Part shown: positions 21,774 through 33,765 of the stretch, one piece after another
Position numbering within the stretch: position 1 is the stretch's first letter
Layout of the letters: the number at the start of each line of letters is the position of its first letter
NCBI GenBank assembly: GCA_900169235.1
Contig: FWCC01000065.1
Location: forward strand, 1 to 64,000
DNA: 64,000 nt
Direction: 5' to 3'
From: Zarea fungicola
Lineage: Eukaryota; Ascomycota; Sordariomycetes; Hypocreales; Cordycipitaceae
The notes under the pieces: generated by a model
Databases searched by the model: none
Told to the model about the DNA's origin: nothing
The model's input: the letters and a program-made list of their open reading frames with translations, nothing else
Program-made: the position numbers and the translations under genes

Positions 21774-23439
21774 GACGGTCAGCACTGTAAGGAGTACCAG
21801 GAAATACTGAATAGACTGGGTGTAAGGCAATAGATGCCATTCCCAAAAGAATGTACTGCAGTTGTTCTTTTAAAGAAGTACTTCCACGATGGCACTAGTC
21901 CACAACTTTTACGGGATGGTTGAAAACAGACTTGCTCCAACACATCCACCAGCTCCCCAGACTTGGCTCATCCAAACAAATCACAAAAAATATGGATGCC
22001 TAAACATGTGGAACTTGCAATTCTTGTCATAAAATCATGCCAAGATGGCGGTCCACTGTTACAGTGTTGATCAAGCAAAGACCGAGAGAAGGGAGAAGTG
22101 CATTCGGAGAGTATTGCACTTTGGCGGTCTTTAAAAAATTTTTGACCACGGCGTGGAGGTATAACTGCTTAAATTTTCGGTCTGTGTTCACTTTTTTTTA
22201 TATATTAAACTTTCCCGCTAGGTTAGATATTGAAAGGTGGCAGTGTCGTCGTTGCTTCGGCGATTCCAACTACTAATTGTGCTTTGGATCTGTGCGCAAA
22301 CCAGACTCTTACCAAGCCCTTGGCTGATAAGACCTCTCTCTACAGCTTACAAAGTCACAGCATCCAAGTCCTGCTATAATCTTGGCAGATTTCTTGGATT
22401 ACACTAACTCCTCGTGAGGCCGTACTTAAAGTTGATGGCCAAGCCTTTTCAGATCCACGGCCAAGACATGGCGCACGTCATAAGCGGTTGATAAATCTGA
22501 TGTCTTGGTACTGGTTTTGGCGCAATTCAAAGCCGGAAACGTTTTCAGAGCCATTAAGAACAGGCTTTACCTAGTTAAGATGAGCATGCCAACATAAGGG
22601 AACTGAGACGGACAATCTGCGCAACACTAACTACAAGCTACGAAAGGATGGCACCAATTCACAGACGGCGTATAGTTCGAGTATCGTACGTTCAGAAATC
22701 AAATAAAAATGTGCGTTTGTTAGGTTTGATAAGCAGTTACACAGTTCCAAGTTAAATTAAACACTTAGATAGAAATAATTGTTAGATACTATTTGCTTCG
22801 GTTCCAAACTCAATCTGCCTATCGCTTCCGTGTCTTTACGCGTACCGTATGAGCGTCAAGGGACTACTAGGCCCCGAGAGCCAATAAACTTTCTCTTCCC
22901 CATGTGAGTAACATGTATTCAAGAGGTCGCTACTCAAAGCTATAGAGTAGTCTAACATAATCATATTAAGCCCCCTCATCTCATATCTGGCGAGGTGACT
23001 GTGCAGAATTGTGAAACAGCGAACCGTGAGCTTGCATCACCAAGCGGGGATCTGGCGTTCCCTTAGGGCGGGGTTGAGAATGCTACTGTAATCTCGTTAA
23101 CAAATGTGAGGTTTCCCGGGGTGCTTGCAGGCACTAGATGCAACATGATATGAAGTGGGCGTCAAGGGCGATGCTGCTGCTCACAGATCTTGAAAGTTCC
23201 TTTAGAGACGATCGCCGGCAGCCACTAGGATATTTACGTTCCGACACCGCCACAGAAAAGTCACTGAAGTTGCTGTGCAAGTTTTCCAATTTCCAATTTA
23301 GCTCCCATTGCACTGATTTTATTTGATCTATTTTTGCCGCCAGAGTCAACATATTTCGGACCAGCCAGACTACAAGCTAGTGGCCTTTACTCTATATGCT
23401 GCCGCACGCCACAGACTGATTAACTGTGACTCTTCAAAA
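21774..23439. other. Divergent intergenic region, no gene supported
   Basis: A 1.7-kb AT-rich region between the divergent carrier and GH28 genes. Short frames at 22037-22276 (+) and 23134-23352 (-) lack motifs. TATATATTAAA near 22199 is TATA-like but distant from both starts. Long intergenic regions are usual upstream of pectinase genes, but I see no clear binding-site cluster. Confidence 0.4.
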
Positions 23440-24744
23440 ATGCGCTTGCTTCCGTTTCTAACAGCCTTTCTACGAATGGCCACGGCCAGTGGAGGGGATC
23501 TCTCTGGCCAAACTCTAGATCATGCGAGAAATGAGGCCTATTGGCGAACATTGGGTCAGAAAACAGGCGACCACGTCTGCTTTGTACCGCCCAATGACAG
23601 TGGTGACGATGATGCTCCCGCTATCATGAGAGCTCTAAATCATGAATGCAGGAAAAATAGCATTGTTATTTTTCCGGGACCTGTCTACAACATAAAGAGC
23701 AACATGTCGACGCTCGACATGAACAATGTCTATATTCACAATTTTGGCCGCTTTCTATGGAGCACCGATATTGAACATTGGTTATCTGTATCAATGCCCG
23801 TGGGCTTTCAGAATCAGAGCACTGTCTGGTATTTTGGTGGTGACAGAGTTATTCTTGATGGTCATGGCGTCGGCACTCTTGATGGCAACGGCCAAGTCTG
23901 GTATGACTGGGCCAGGAATCAAGGAAATCTCGCACATCGCCCGATGATGATAAACTGGCGCAAGCTGACCAACTCCAAGATTCGCGGCATGCGCTTTGTT
24001 CAGAGTCAGATGTGGACAATGGCCGTTACCTACTCACACCATCTCGAGTTTGCAGATATATATGTCAACAACACATCTACGAGCAAGTGGAACACTCTCA
24101 ACACTGACGGAATCGACACCATTTACTCGGATGACATTACTTTGCGAAGGTGGAGTATTAAAAGTGGTGATGATGCTATCGCAGTCAAAGGCAATTCGAG
24201 CAATGTTCGTGTGTTTGACACGGAGATTTACGGAGGGCAGGGTCTCGCGATTGGATCAGTCGGGCAGTACAACGACCAGTACGAGCACGTCACGGATTTT
24301 CTCGCCAAGAATGTCACACTTTACGATACCACCTACGCCATTTATTTGAAAACCTGGGGCGGTAAATCCAAGGGCTACCCGCCTAATGGTGGTGGTGGTG
24401 GCTTGGGCTACATGTCTGGTATTATACTTGATGGGATCAAACTCAGGCGCGTGCGCAAGTATCCTTTATTTGCGTGGCAGTGTGAGAATTATGAAGGTGG
24501 TCTGGGCAAGGACTGTCAGTCTTCCAAGTTCAAGATGCACGACTTCACGGCCAACAACATCAGCGGCTGGGCCGCCGAGAACGTAGACCATGCAGGGTGG
24601 TTTCAGTGCAGTGCAGCGGCAGGAGGATGTAATAATTTCACCGTTTCCAACATTAATGTTACCCGGGGTAAGGGCGGTACTGAACTCAAGTTGTGGCACT
24701 GTGAGAATATGCGCAATCACAAGGGCTTTCATTGCTTTGATTGA
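23440..24744 (+). CDS. Secreted GH28 pectinase (rhamnogalacturonase/exo-type)
   Basis: A secreted glycoside hydrolase of family 28 that inverts alpha-glycosidic bonds in pectin backbones. The 434-aa intron-free protein starts with a short hydrophobic signal (MRLLPFLTAFLRMATASG). GH28 catalytic motifs are NTDGID at 221-226 and SGDDAIA at 242-248. The usual GHG is GGQG at 265-268, with Gln replacing His, and the RIK motif is replaced by YLKTW at 302-306. Together these point away from standard endo-polygalacturonase and towards the rhamnogalacturonan or exo-acting subgroup. Several N-glycosylation sequons (for example NQS, NNT, NFT) fit secretion. A sugar-type carrier lies about 3 kb downstream on the opposite strand and could import the released sugar (inference). 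Confidence 0.88.
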   Translation: MRLLPFLTAFLRMATASGGDLSGQTLDHARNEAYWRTLGQKTGDHVCFVPPNDSGDDDAPAIMRALNHECRKNSIVIFPGPVYNIKSNMSTLDMNNVYIHNFGRFLWSTDIEHWLSVSMPVGFQNQSTVWYFGGDRVILDGHGVGTLDGNGQVWYDWARNQGNLAHRPMMINWRKLTNSKIRGMRFVQSQMWTMAVTYSHHLEFADIYVNNTSTSKWNTLNTDGIDTIYSDDITLRRWSIKSGDDAIAVKGNSSNVRVFDTEIYGGQGLAIGSVGQYNDQYEHVTDFLAKNVTLYDTTYAIYLKTWGGKSKGYPPNGGGGGLGYMSGIILDGIKLRRVRKYPLFAWQCENYEGGLGKDCQSSKFKMHDFTANNISGWAAENVDHAGWFQCSAAAGGCNNFTVSNINVTRGKGGTELKLWHCENMRNHKGFHCFD

Positions 24745-25192
24745 GCGTGGTGTTGTGACGATGTCGGTCCAGTATTTCACATATTTACTGCAAAGAGAGC
24801 AATACTTTGGTAACCTTTTTCCATTCAAATTATACCAAAAAATACTTCTTCACGTCCGGTGGTCTCATCTCAATGAGTGATTTGGTGTCATTGAAGCCTT
24901 AGTAGCCCAATCACATTATGCTGTTAGGTGCCTTGCCAACATGCCCTAATTGTGTGGCGTCCTGTAGGACACACCGGAACCAAGCGTCAGCTGTTGAGGA
25001 GACAGCGCATCCGCGTCACACACAGAGGCGGTAAGGAAACTACATAAACAATAAGTTGGGCTGCACACATGGCAATGCGGGATACGGTATGCGCCTGGTG
25101 TCCCAAATTGCAAGGCCAACCTGGGAATTATTGACGCGTACACATGCATATGACGCTGTCCAACGATCTGACCAATTATCAAACTACATATC
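24745..25192. other. Intergenic, no gene supported
   Basis: About 450 bases between two genes in the same direction. The first part will hold the GH28 3' UTR and the rest the leader of the small downstream gene. No element recognised. Confidence 0.4.
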
Positions 25193-25687
25193 ATGGGCCA
25201 CGACTCACGCAAAGCGAGGAGCAGAAGCGAGGCCCCAAGTCGCTCCAGAACGCACCGCTCGGGCGGCTCAACACACCAACAACCGGATAGCCAATGGATG
25301 TATGTTCCCTCGCGGCTGTCGCAGGTTACCAATGCGGGTGATTTGAGTGAGGCGGAGGCCCATGCCGAAGCCTCCAGGAGAGCCTCGAGTTCAACACAAA
25401 CACGGCAATACGTGCCGCCGAATCTTTCATTTGATAACCTTGGGGAGTGGATGGGCCAAGGTGGACGGTTGGATATGCTGGATGATAAAACTCAGGCGGC
25501 TCTGCTTCATCAGTATCTTCAGTCAGAGAGGCTGAGTGGGGAAAAGTCCAAGAAAAAATCAGCAAAGAAGATGCCGCCACCATCTGCGCCCATTTTAGAA
25601 GAAGAGGAATCAGATGAGGGTGGTGGGGTGTCGTTGACCGCATCGTCCTCGCACAGAAAGGATAAAGGAAAGGGCAAAGCAAGATAA
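25193..25687 (+). CDS. Small charged Ser/Lys-rich protein, unknown
   Basis: I do not recognise this gene. It encodes 164 aa from a single exon, with a basic Ser/Arg-rich N-terminus, a short conserved-looking middle (PPNLSFDNLGEWMGQGGRLDML at about 73-94, then an Ala/Leu-rich helix) and a Lys-rich tail with an acidic patch. Codon use is coherent and the frame is free of stops, while the opposite strand shows nothing better. Composition suggests a nuclear or disordered protein, but no domain is visible. It is convergent with the third sugar carrier. It may be a real lineage-specific gene; a chance frame cannot be excluded. Confidence 0.55.
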   Translation: MGHDSRKARSRSEAPSRSRTHRSGGSTHQQPDSQWMYVPSRLSQVTNAGDLSEAEAHAEASRRASSSTQTRQYVPPNLSFDNLGEWMGQGGRLDMLDDKTQAALLHQYLQSERLSGEKSKKKSAKKMPPPSAPILEEEESDEGGGVSLTASSSHRKDKGKGKAR

Positions 25688-25880
25688 GTCACGAGGGGCA
25701 CCACGGAAACGGGAGACAAAAGGAAAAGTAGAGCAAGGTAGAATACAGAGCGTTTGCATAAAACAAAAAGGCCAAAAAAATGAATAGTTCGAGGTTAATA
25801 AATCATAATATATGAACTTCATTGGGATCCATAAACTATCAACTTTGGGTATAGCTATTCATGAAAAATACACAGTTCGT

Positions 25881-27952
25881 TCAAACACCAATGGTGCGAG
25901 GCTTCTCTTCAACGCGTTGTCCCGACTCCTCAACATGCTGTCCCATGCCGTGCATTTCGTGGGCAGCCTGCTCCTTCTCGCTGTACGCAGCATCCTGCAG
26001 CTCAGCATCCTTGTTTCCGTAAAGACCGATTCTGTACCAAGGAAGGTCAAAGAGGCGGTCCATGCTTTCAAGCGAGCGGCCACTGGTTTCGGGCACGGAG
26101 ATGAGAACCCACAAGCCACCGAGAACAGTGACAGCGGCGAAGCACCAGAAGGTACCCTTAGGGGAGATGCCGCCGTCGGCAACAGGGAGTAACATGTTTG
26201 GCAGCGCGCGCGAGTTGCCATACTGGTTGGCAAAGTGCAGGGTCATGGCCCACGAGGTAGCGAGAGCACGAATACGTAGAGGGAAGAGCTCGGCAGTGAG
26301 GAGGTACTGCATAGAGTTCCAGCCAAGAGCCCAACCGCATCCGGAAATGTAGATCATCGCAATAGCACCGCGACTAGCGGAGAGATCAGACTTGGGCACG
26401 ATGAAGTTCTTTACGACTCCAAGCTGTGGAACCGAAGTAAGGAAGGCGGCGACGTAGATCATGGAGATAGCCTGCAGGGAGATTCCAAGAAGCAAAGAAA
26501 ATTTGCGGCCGATAACATCGACGAGGAACAGAGCGCAGGCCAGCGCAGCGACCAACTTGATGATACCAAAAACGGCAGTGACGAGGAGACCCTCTTGCGT
26601 GCCGGTAATACCAAGCAGCTTGAAAAGATCAACGGCATATAGCGTGATGGAACCGGCACCGGACCACTGTGACAGGAGCTGTACCATAGTGGCAAGGTAC
26701 AGACGGTACAGGTTGCTCTTGTCCAGGAACATCTCCTTAACCATGCCAAAGAATCCAACGCCGCGGGTGGCCTCGAGCTCGTGGTCAAGAGCGGCCTGAA
26801 CCATGGAGATTTCACCCACAACGTAGTCGCTGTCGGTGGGCAGGTTGCGGATGTAAGCGAGGGACTCGACAGCCTTGTCCGGTCGTCCTTGTTTGACAAG
26901 GAAGCGGGGCGACTCGTATTGGAAGAACATCAAAATCATAATAATACCGGCCATCATGATGTGCAGACTCGTAGGTACCAGCCATTGGTTGTGGCTGTTG
27001 GGGGAGATGTGAATGGAAGCACCATAGTTTGTAAAGTAAGCGAGGACGATGCCGATGTAGACAGCGCCGGTGAAAAAGCAGGTGCAGAGACCGCGAATGG
27101 ACGCAGGAGCAACTTCAGCAATGTAAATCGGTCTGTTTTTTGTCGCATCACGAAGAATTAGACTTGTTTGAAAAATATACTGCCGGAGGGTTGCGGCCGA
27201 ATTCACTTACCCAACGACTGGTGTCTGCCCAACGCCAAGACCAGCGATAAAGCGCCCAGCATAAATGGCACCCAGGTTACCCTTTACGCCTCCAACCATG
27301 AAAACAACAATACCAAGGATCCATAGTATGCATAGGAAGCGAGTTGCTTGGATACGTCCGATTCGATCGCAAACCACGAATGCCCTGGTAAAAAAATTAG
27401 CCAATGTGACAAGTGCGGTTGATCTACATTGGTGCAAGCCGTGGCGTAAAATGACGTGGGTAATTTGGACGAGGCCAAGGCGGGTGTTGATGTGACGGGT
27501 GTTCTTGGCAAAATGGCGTAGGTTCCTACGCCACCCAAACAGTCATGTAGATGCCAATGCTCTCACAAGGCGCCTGTTTCTCGGCATCGGATAACACCCG
27601 ATCTCTTGTCATGGAGTTCACTGCCAATGGAGAACAAAAAATATGTGCGACTGGGAGCAGCGTAGTAAACTTACATTAGAGCACCGGCGACAGAGCCGAG
27701 CTGAACCATGGCAGAGACATTGGCCTTGATGTTGGCCTTCTGAACGGTGGTGTATGTACTATAATGGATTGTATTTTGGAAGTCGTGGGAGTTGAAAGCA
27801 CCCGAAATGAGACCCTCGTCAATTCCTCGTGCAGCTCCAAGCAGACCGAAAGAAACAACGGCAAACCATAGTCGCCAGTTGAAGATGCCCTTGGGTTCAC
27901 CAAGGTTCTTCAGGTTGAAGATGTTGACGGGTTTCTTGACGCCGCCAGCCAT
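25881..27952 (-). CDS. MFS sugar transporter
   Basis: Sugar-porter family carrier, 567 aa, from exons 27952-27675, 27384-27211 and 27132-25881. The first intron is unusually long here (290 nt) and the second is 78 nt; both junctions restore family sequence (ALMAFVVCDRIG and VVGPIYIAEVAP). Motifs are GIDEGLISG in the first span, CDRIGR in loop 2-3, AGRFIAGLGVG, YESPRFLVKQGR after the sixth span and VPETSGRSLESMD after the last. The N-terminus is short and hydrophilic (MAGGVKKPVN) and the C-terminus ends in a charged tail. The group includes carriers for hexoses, galactose, arabinose, galacturonate and quinate. The neighbouring GH28 pectinase makes a pectin-derived sugar a reasonable guess, not a demonstrated substrate. 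Confidence 0.9.
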
Positions 27953-30135
27953 TTTGACCGAGATAAGAAAGTCCTGCTCTTGGTTTTGGCTGGTCTTGGG
28001 TAAATGAAAAGAGACTCTGGTAAGCTTCTCAAATCGCAGTTGTACCTTTATATGTCTTACAAGTGAGGGCACAAGATGTCAGACACGAGAGCTAGGGCAA
28101 GAAGGAAAACTTTAAAATCCTACGGCATCGAAGAATGGTCTTTATATGAAATTTCACAGCACACCAGAGCAATTTTTTACTATGGGCTCGACCTTGTTTT
28201 CCCCTCACGAGACAAGGGAGAAACCGCAGCGAAATTTACCTAACCCCGGAAGACGGGGGGAAGCGAGGGGGACCCCAGCCATATTCTCTCCAACTTACTA
28301 ACCTTATGTAGGCGTAATCAGCCAAAAGTTGGGGAAAGTCGTTTCTCCACGTCTCCGCCAGTCTCCTATGTTCCTCCGTTGGACGAATCAGAACGACCCG
28401 AAAAGCGTGCAACAAGTCACTAGTCTACATAGACCCTGGGGACTACGGCTGCCGCACCCAAGATTTCTTCTGGCGGAGCTGAGGGCCCAAAATCTCAAGA
28501 GACCAGGGAAAATCATGTACTCCGTATACGCTGTATCCATTTCCACGTCGTCTGCAGGGAAGAAGCCCGCTCACCGTTGACTGGAGGGGAGGCTTTGGCA
28601 CGCTCACAAAGCACATTCGACAGTTCGACAGGAATAATAACCGGCTTCTGTTGTGCATTTTCTAGCGCAATCCAAGCACGTTTTCTTGGCGCGGTCGCTT
28701 ATTCTACACCAACAACTATTTCCGACGGCTATTGCTCATCCAGACAGTCTCTTTCCCCCAACCCTCCCACACCGGACCGTCGCAAGTGCTCCCAACTCGA
28801 CTTATGTGTGGGGGCACGGTCCTTAGTTCTCCACGGAGTGTGGATGTTGCTGGGTGGAATGAGGTGCAACTGAGTCGTAATGCAATTCGCGAGCCCTCAA
28901 CTGGGTGGGCTGCCTTCAGCTGGCAGGCAACAGTGAAAGCATCCATGACTCCCATGGTGTGATGCCCTGCAGCGGCGACAGCGAAGCCACAGTAAGCCGC
29001 GCAGGATTCCATCACATCCCAGAACGGAACATGAGGAAATGGCGGCGAACATGCGACCAACCATTGAAAGCCACATAACGAGAACCAAAAGTTATATACA
29101 AAGCATCCGCTCTCATCTAATCACCCATTCGCTCGGTTACAGCTTTCTCCTCATCTCGCAGACTGACGTACACCTGCCTTTTCGCTCTACCCTTGCAAAA
29201 GCCGAAGCACTAACTAATCTCATAACCTTAACTTGGACGATTGTTCGGCTATTGAGTGCCTCAACTAAACTTGATTTGGGGAGTCCTTGCCGCAGCCACA
29301 ACGGGGAAAGTAGGATGTGATTCAACAATCCGCAATGCAGGACTTCCCATCACGCCATGTGCACAGCTGCATCCAGCCAATGCACCGTGAATCAACTTTG
29401 GTTTTTTTCTGGCAGGCGCCGCCTTCTCCATCTTTTTTTTTTAAGCAGATCCTTGAGTTGGCGTTGGCTAGCGTACGCCACGCTCGGCGCTTTTGTATAT
29501 CATTCTGTAGCAGCGAATTGAACAGAACCACAAAATAAACACAAAATGAAAACTCGGAAGAGATATTTCCTGCAATCCAAAAAAGATCAGCTACCCAGAG
29601 GCGCAGTTCGCCGGGGCCGGCACGGGAACCAGAAAACAAACCGGAGTCTACTGTTTACTAACCCACGTTTCTCCCCCGTTCTCACTGCAAGATCCCAAAA
29701 CGGTTGTCAGCAATTACCTGTCAATTAGTTACATTTTAATTAACGCGGGGTAGTCAGATGAATAGTCACTAAGGAGCACATGCCAAAATTACCTTGCCCT
29801 CCCCCCGCGGACGTAATTCAGCGGCTTTACAGCAATAATAGCTCGGAGTTGTTGCTCGAACTCCGACAACAGTAGTCCAAGAACTGCTCGGCTCGCATCG
29901 AAATGCCCAGCGGCCAAGAAAGCCTCATAGCCTCGCCCGGCTGGGCACATCTCCCCTTGACCTTCTCGGCAGAACTGCCGAGTCCGGAAGTCATAGCCAA
30001 AAAAGCCACCCCGTACACCGTCCACCCTGTAAAAACTCTTTGCCCCACGCAAGAAAATGAACAGGCAATGTAGGAAGTAGGCTCAGAGGCAAGATGAATT
30101 GACTGGCAGTCAGTTCATTGCTGAGCATATTGACC

Positions 30136-30167
<32 letters not shown>

Positions 30168-30607
30168 GGGTACAACCTGGACTCGAGCCCTCGCGTATTC
30201 ATTAATTATTAATGAGGCTGATCTGTCAAAACATGCGGCTTGCGCCCTTTGCCAAGAACCACTAGAAAAATAATAATGGCTGTAATAAAAGTCATGGTGC
30301 CCACACACACGTGGGGTTACCATGAATTACTTACTGAAATTCCGTCCAACCTGCGGAGCAGTAAATATGCACTGCTTACGGAAAAATAGCCGGGCGGGAT
30401 TTCAAACAGTTGCTCTGAGTCCAGTCCTCTAATAATGGAGCAATTTGTACGAAGTACAGCATCCGCCAATGATAGACATAGAAAATCCCGGTATCGGCCG
30501 GCTTCATTCCTGCGCGAAATCAACAAAGCTCCGATTCGATCAGGCTATCTCACAATGTAAGCAATTCGAGGTTGGCCTATGCGCATTCTAGCCTGGACAG
30601 CTTCCTA
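27953..30607. other. Long intergenic region, no gene supported
   Basis: A 2.65-kb region between the carrier start codon and the 3' end of the polynucleotide kinase gene. Open frames in both strands (for example 28716-29060) have no motif and no convincing splice structure. It includes an AC microsatellite, CT/AG-rich promoter-like sequence near 28200-28400 and a T9 run near 29431. Confidence 0.45.
30140..30167. repeat. (AC)14 microsatellite
   Basis: Fourteen perfect AC dinucleotides in an intergenic region. Likely length-variable between strains. Confidence 0.98.
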
Positions 30608-32091
30608 CTACAGCCAGTAGCGCCCCCAGATCTTGTAGTCCTCCTGTGTTCCCCGAAACCTAAAATCAACTTCTGTAATGTCCTGGAAGCCCTCGCTTTC
30701 TTTCGGTGGCTTGTACCGGCTCGTGAACCCGCTAAAGGCCACTTCAGGAAGTACCTCTCTCGCTTCTGGATTCAATGACTTGTTCAAGGAACGGACGGCA
30801 TCGTTATGTTTGCAAACATGGGCGGGGGTGGTAAAGGAAATACAGCGGATGGGCACCTTGAACGTCTTGGCCAAGTCTATCCACAACTTCCGCGTATCAG
30901 GGTCGGCGTTTGTATTGTCTGGTGGACTCGGTCAGCGCATGTTCGGGGCAAAATTAGACGGTACGGAGCAATCGGGTGGCCACTAACCTACTGCCACGGA
31001 GGCTCCATCGCCTATAAATTCCTTTGCCGCTTGGATGCACTTTTCCCTCGTCTTGAGCGTATCCTGGTTCACCCTCGTATACCCCAGCGGCTCGAGATGC
31101 TTCCAGTAAAATGTGCTCTTTCCGGCTCCTGGTCGTCCGCAGAATAAAACAATGTCCTGTTTATTCGGTTTTTCAAACAGCGTGCTCTCCAGACCATCGC
31201 TGCCCAGAGGGTAATGCATCAGGTCAAGGTCCCGCTCCCACTTCCGCGGCTCGAGTCCCAGGAAGAACTCTTCTGGGGTTTTAAAAGGGACACTAATGTT
31301 ATGAGCCAGATTGCGATCTGAGCAGCTGAAGTCCTTGATGACTGCTACGCCATTCGAGACTGTGGCAACTCGACCGCCAGCATCGCCAACAAATATGCTT
31401 TCTTCCAAGTTGATATCTTTTGCCTGTAGGCCCATGTCTTTGAGAAGTTCTTCCCACATGCCTGTTCTAGGTTTTCTAAAGTTATCTTTTGCGGTCGCTG
31501 CGTATATCGTGACAGGCAGATTCAGATATCGTAAAATCGCCGAACCCTTGTCCTTGAACTCGCCGACTCGCTTGGCGGTGTATTTTTGAGGCCCTTTTTG
31601 CTTGGGATCAATATGAAGTGTCATGCCACCCTGGTTAGAGAGAATGGCGACATGATAGCCATTATCGTAGAGCTCTTTCAGCTTCCCAGGCACCTGTTTA
31701 TCCCACCACCGCCAGTCTGCAGCGTCTTTGGAATGCTTTCTTCCCGAGGTGGTAGCAATCAATGTGGAATCTAGATCAAATGCCGCAATTTTCCTTCGTT
31801 TTTGAGGTCCCTTCTCCCCCTTTTCTGGTGTGTACTTGCCGACGAGGAGCGTCGCTGGCTTATCGGGGTCATCCTTGCGTTCGGACCAGGTCGTTCGATC
31901 TTTCGGTTTTTGGGAAGTCGGTGTAAAGAAACTGGAGACGGCACTTTCTAACGGGAATAGTAGTTAGCTCAAAACCAGAGGTACACTTTGCCGCTCATAC
32001 TAGTTGTGCCACTTTGTAGCGATCTCTTGTTTGTGGGTGGTGAAATGGGAGCTGACGCTTTGCGCTTCTCACTCGTTGAATTCGACGACAT
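30608..32091 (-). CDS. pnk1: Polynucleotide kinase 3'-phosphatase (DNA repair)
   Basis: Repairs DNA ends in base-excision and single-strand-break repair by removing 3'-phosphate and adding 5'-phosphate. Exons 32091-32001, 31947-30988 and 30918-30608 give 453 aa. The phosphatase half has the HAD motif FDLDSTL with Asp88 and Asp90, LSNQGG and FVGDAGGR. The kinase half has the P-loop GRPGAGKST at about 301-309 and DNTN (VAVDNTNADP, restored by intron two with donor GTTAGT). The N-terminus is Lys/Ser/Pro-rich with a likely nuclear signal (EKRKASAP) and no FHA domain, as in yeast forms. An in-frame ATG at 32175 would add 28 residues with several Arg/Lys and no acid, resembling a mitochondrial presequence. 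It is divergent from Med18 with 385 bases between the ATGs used here. Confidence 0.94.
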
Positions 32092-32475
32092 CCCGGAGAC
32101 AATTTGGCAACTCAAGGGTTTTCGGCGCAAACCACGCGTCACTGTTTGTAAATTTGATGTGAGTAAAGAAGTCATTGGACTTCAGTGCCACCAGCGAGTA
32201 GGACCCGCGTCGAGAAGTCGCACTTTAACGCGAGGTCACGTGAATTTGCGTTTGCGGCTTGGAGTGGCTTCATACATCAAAGGAGAGCTCTTACATCTAT
32301 CTGCATCAACGATACTGAACTGAACTTGAACGAAAATAAATCAATTGCTTCTGGAATCGGTTCTGAAATCCTATACTGCATACCGAAGAAAATTTATTGT
32401 TCAACTGCCGATTTGGTAGCGTATTGCAGCTTTCACCCAACAGGGTTGGATGGTTCAGAACCGTCGTCAGTCGCC
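32092..32475. promoter_or_regulatory. Shared promoter region of pnk1 and med18
   Basis: A 384-base gap between divergent start codons, containing both leaders. The part next to pnk1 (32092-32175) is also an open in-frame extension of that gene. No TATA box is evident, as is common for housekeeping genes. Confidence 0.45.
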
Positions 32476-33378
32476 ATGTACGAAGCATTCATGACAAGCG
32501 TTGTAGAAGACGCCGAATTCATTCCCGCATGTTCTGTACTGGAAGGTCTTTGTTCAATGAAGGCATGGGAATCAGTCGTCCGCGTATTATACTTTCAAGG
32601 ACCGCCACGGCCATCTGGACTGTCAAATCAGACCTCCATTGAGAAGCCAATACGCAAAAACACAGCACCCCTATGGAGAGACCTGCATCAGAATCTGAGT
32701 CGTCAATCATTCGTGGTACAAGCAAGATACGAAATTCTCAAAGACAGGGATTTTGGGGCGGACGCGAAGCCCATGGAACTGGATGCTACACCCGGCATCC
32801 TGCGCTGGACCGATTTCCCCGACCCTCCACATGGCAAGCCGCTGTTGATGCAGCGCAAAATGGTTGAACTATGGGACCAACGCGGCTTAACGTCGGTATT
32901 GCGAGACAACCACCATCAGTAAGTTCCCACATCAAGCTGGAAGCCAATCGTCTCCTGTACTAATGGCGGACGCAGATTCAAGGGTGAGATGATAGAGGAG
33001 ACGTATCGATTTTTCAGAGATGAAATCGAGTTCGCCCTCACCAGGCAATACTTCTTCAACCCTATTCAAGACTATTCACCTCTCGAGTCACGGACTATGG
33101 GGCCATCCACCCCCGCTAGCCAACTGCCGGCTTGGGACAACATTACACAGGTCGACAAGCAGGGGCGTTGGATCATGCAGGTCAAGACGCATGTCCTCCA
33201 GGACAACAAGCCCGACGAGATCAGAAAATCACAAGATAAGCTCATGGCACTGCGCAAGGAGCTTGATGGCGTGTTTGACTTTCTTGCCATTGACAGAAAG
33301 GTACACGATACCAGGGTGGCGCAGCAGCAACACGGCGTCCAGGTGCTGCCACAGAAGGTCATGATTGGAAAAGGGTGA
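32476..33378 (+). CDS. med18: Mediator complex subunit 18
   Basis: Head-module subunit of the Mediator coactivator in the nucleus, bridging regulators and RNA polymerase II. Exons 32476-32918 and 32976-33378 give 281 aa; the 57-nt intron has donor GTAAGT and acceptor GCAG and restores DNHHQFKGEM. The filamentous-fungal form is recognised by RVLYFQGPPRP, KPIRKNTAPLW, LDATPG, RWTDFPDPPHGKP, ETYRFFRDEIEF and VQDNKPDEIRK. Length and order fit the family. The frame is open upstream to 32185, but that ORF would begin within the promoter region and the ATG at 32476 starts the conserved MYEAFMTSVVED block. Essential or near-essential in fungi, so this marks a stable core segment between more variable blocks. 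Confidence 0.93.
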
Positions 33379-33765
33379 TATCACTTCCTTGCAGGCCTTC
33401 CTTCTTTAATTTACAAGCGAGCATGCTATTTTCAATAGAAAAAAGGTATTTATCCGTAATGGATCAAAGCTAAGTAAAAGAACAACACCCATAACCAGAA
33501 GTGAAGCGGCAAGATAATCCAGTGCCAAGAGTAATGTGATCATGCCCCAAATCAAGGGGAATCAACACGACCGTCAAAACAGTAACCAAAAAAAGTTGTC
33601 AGAATTTTCAAAAGAGGTGTGATGACCCAAAATTTCATCTCATCCACAACTGCATAGTTGGCTATTTGAATCGCGGCGCGAAACCAAGAAAAAGTCTGAA
33701 GTCGCTAATATCGTAATTTATATGTCTTCCGATTTCTCAGAAAAGGGCATGGTTATTTTCGCTGC
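33379..33765. other. Convergent intergenic region, no gene
   Basis: About 390 AT-rich bases between the 3' ends of med18 and the small secreted-protein gene. It will hold both 3' UTRs. No other feature seen. Confidence 0.5.

Noticed and set aside
30988..30993. GTAGGT donor in pnk1 exon two
   Set aside because: Gives the wrong phase; the GTTAGT donor three bases on restores the conserved DNTN motif.
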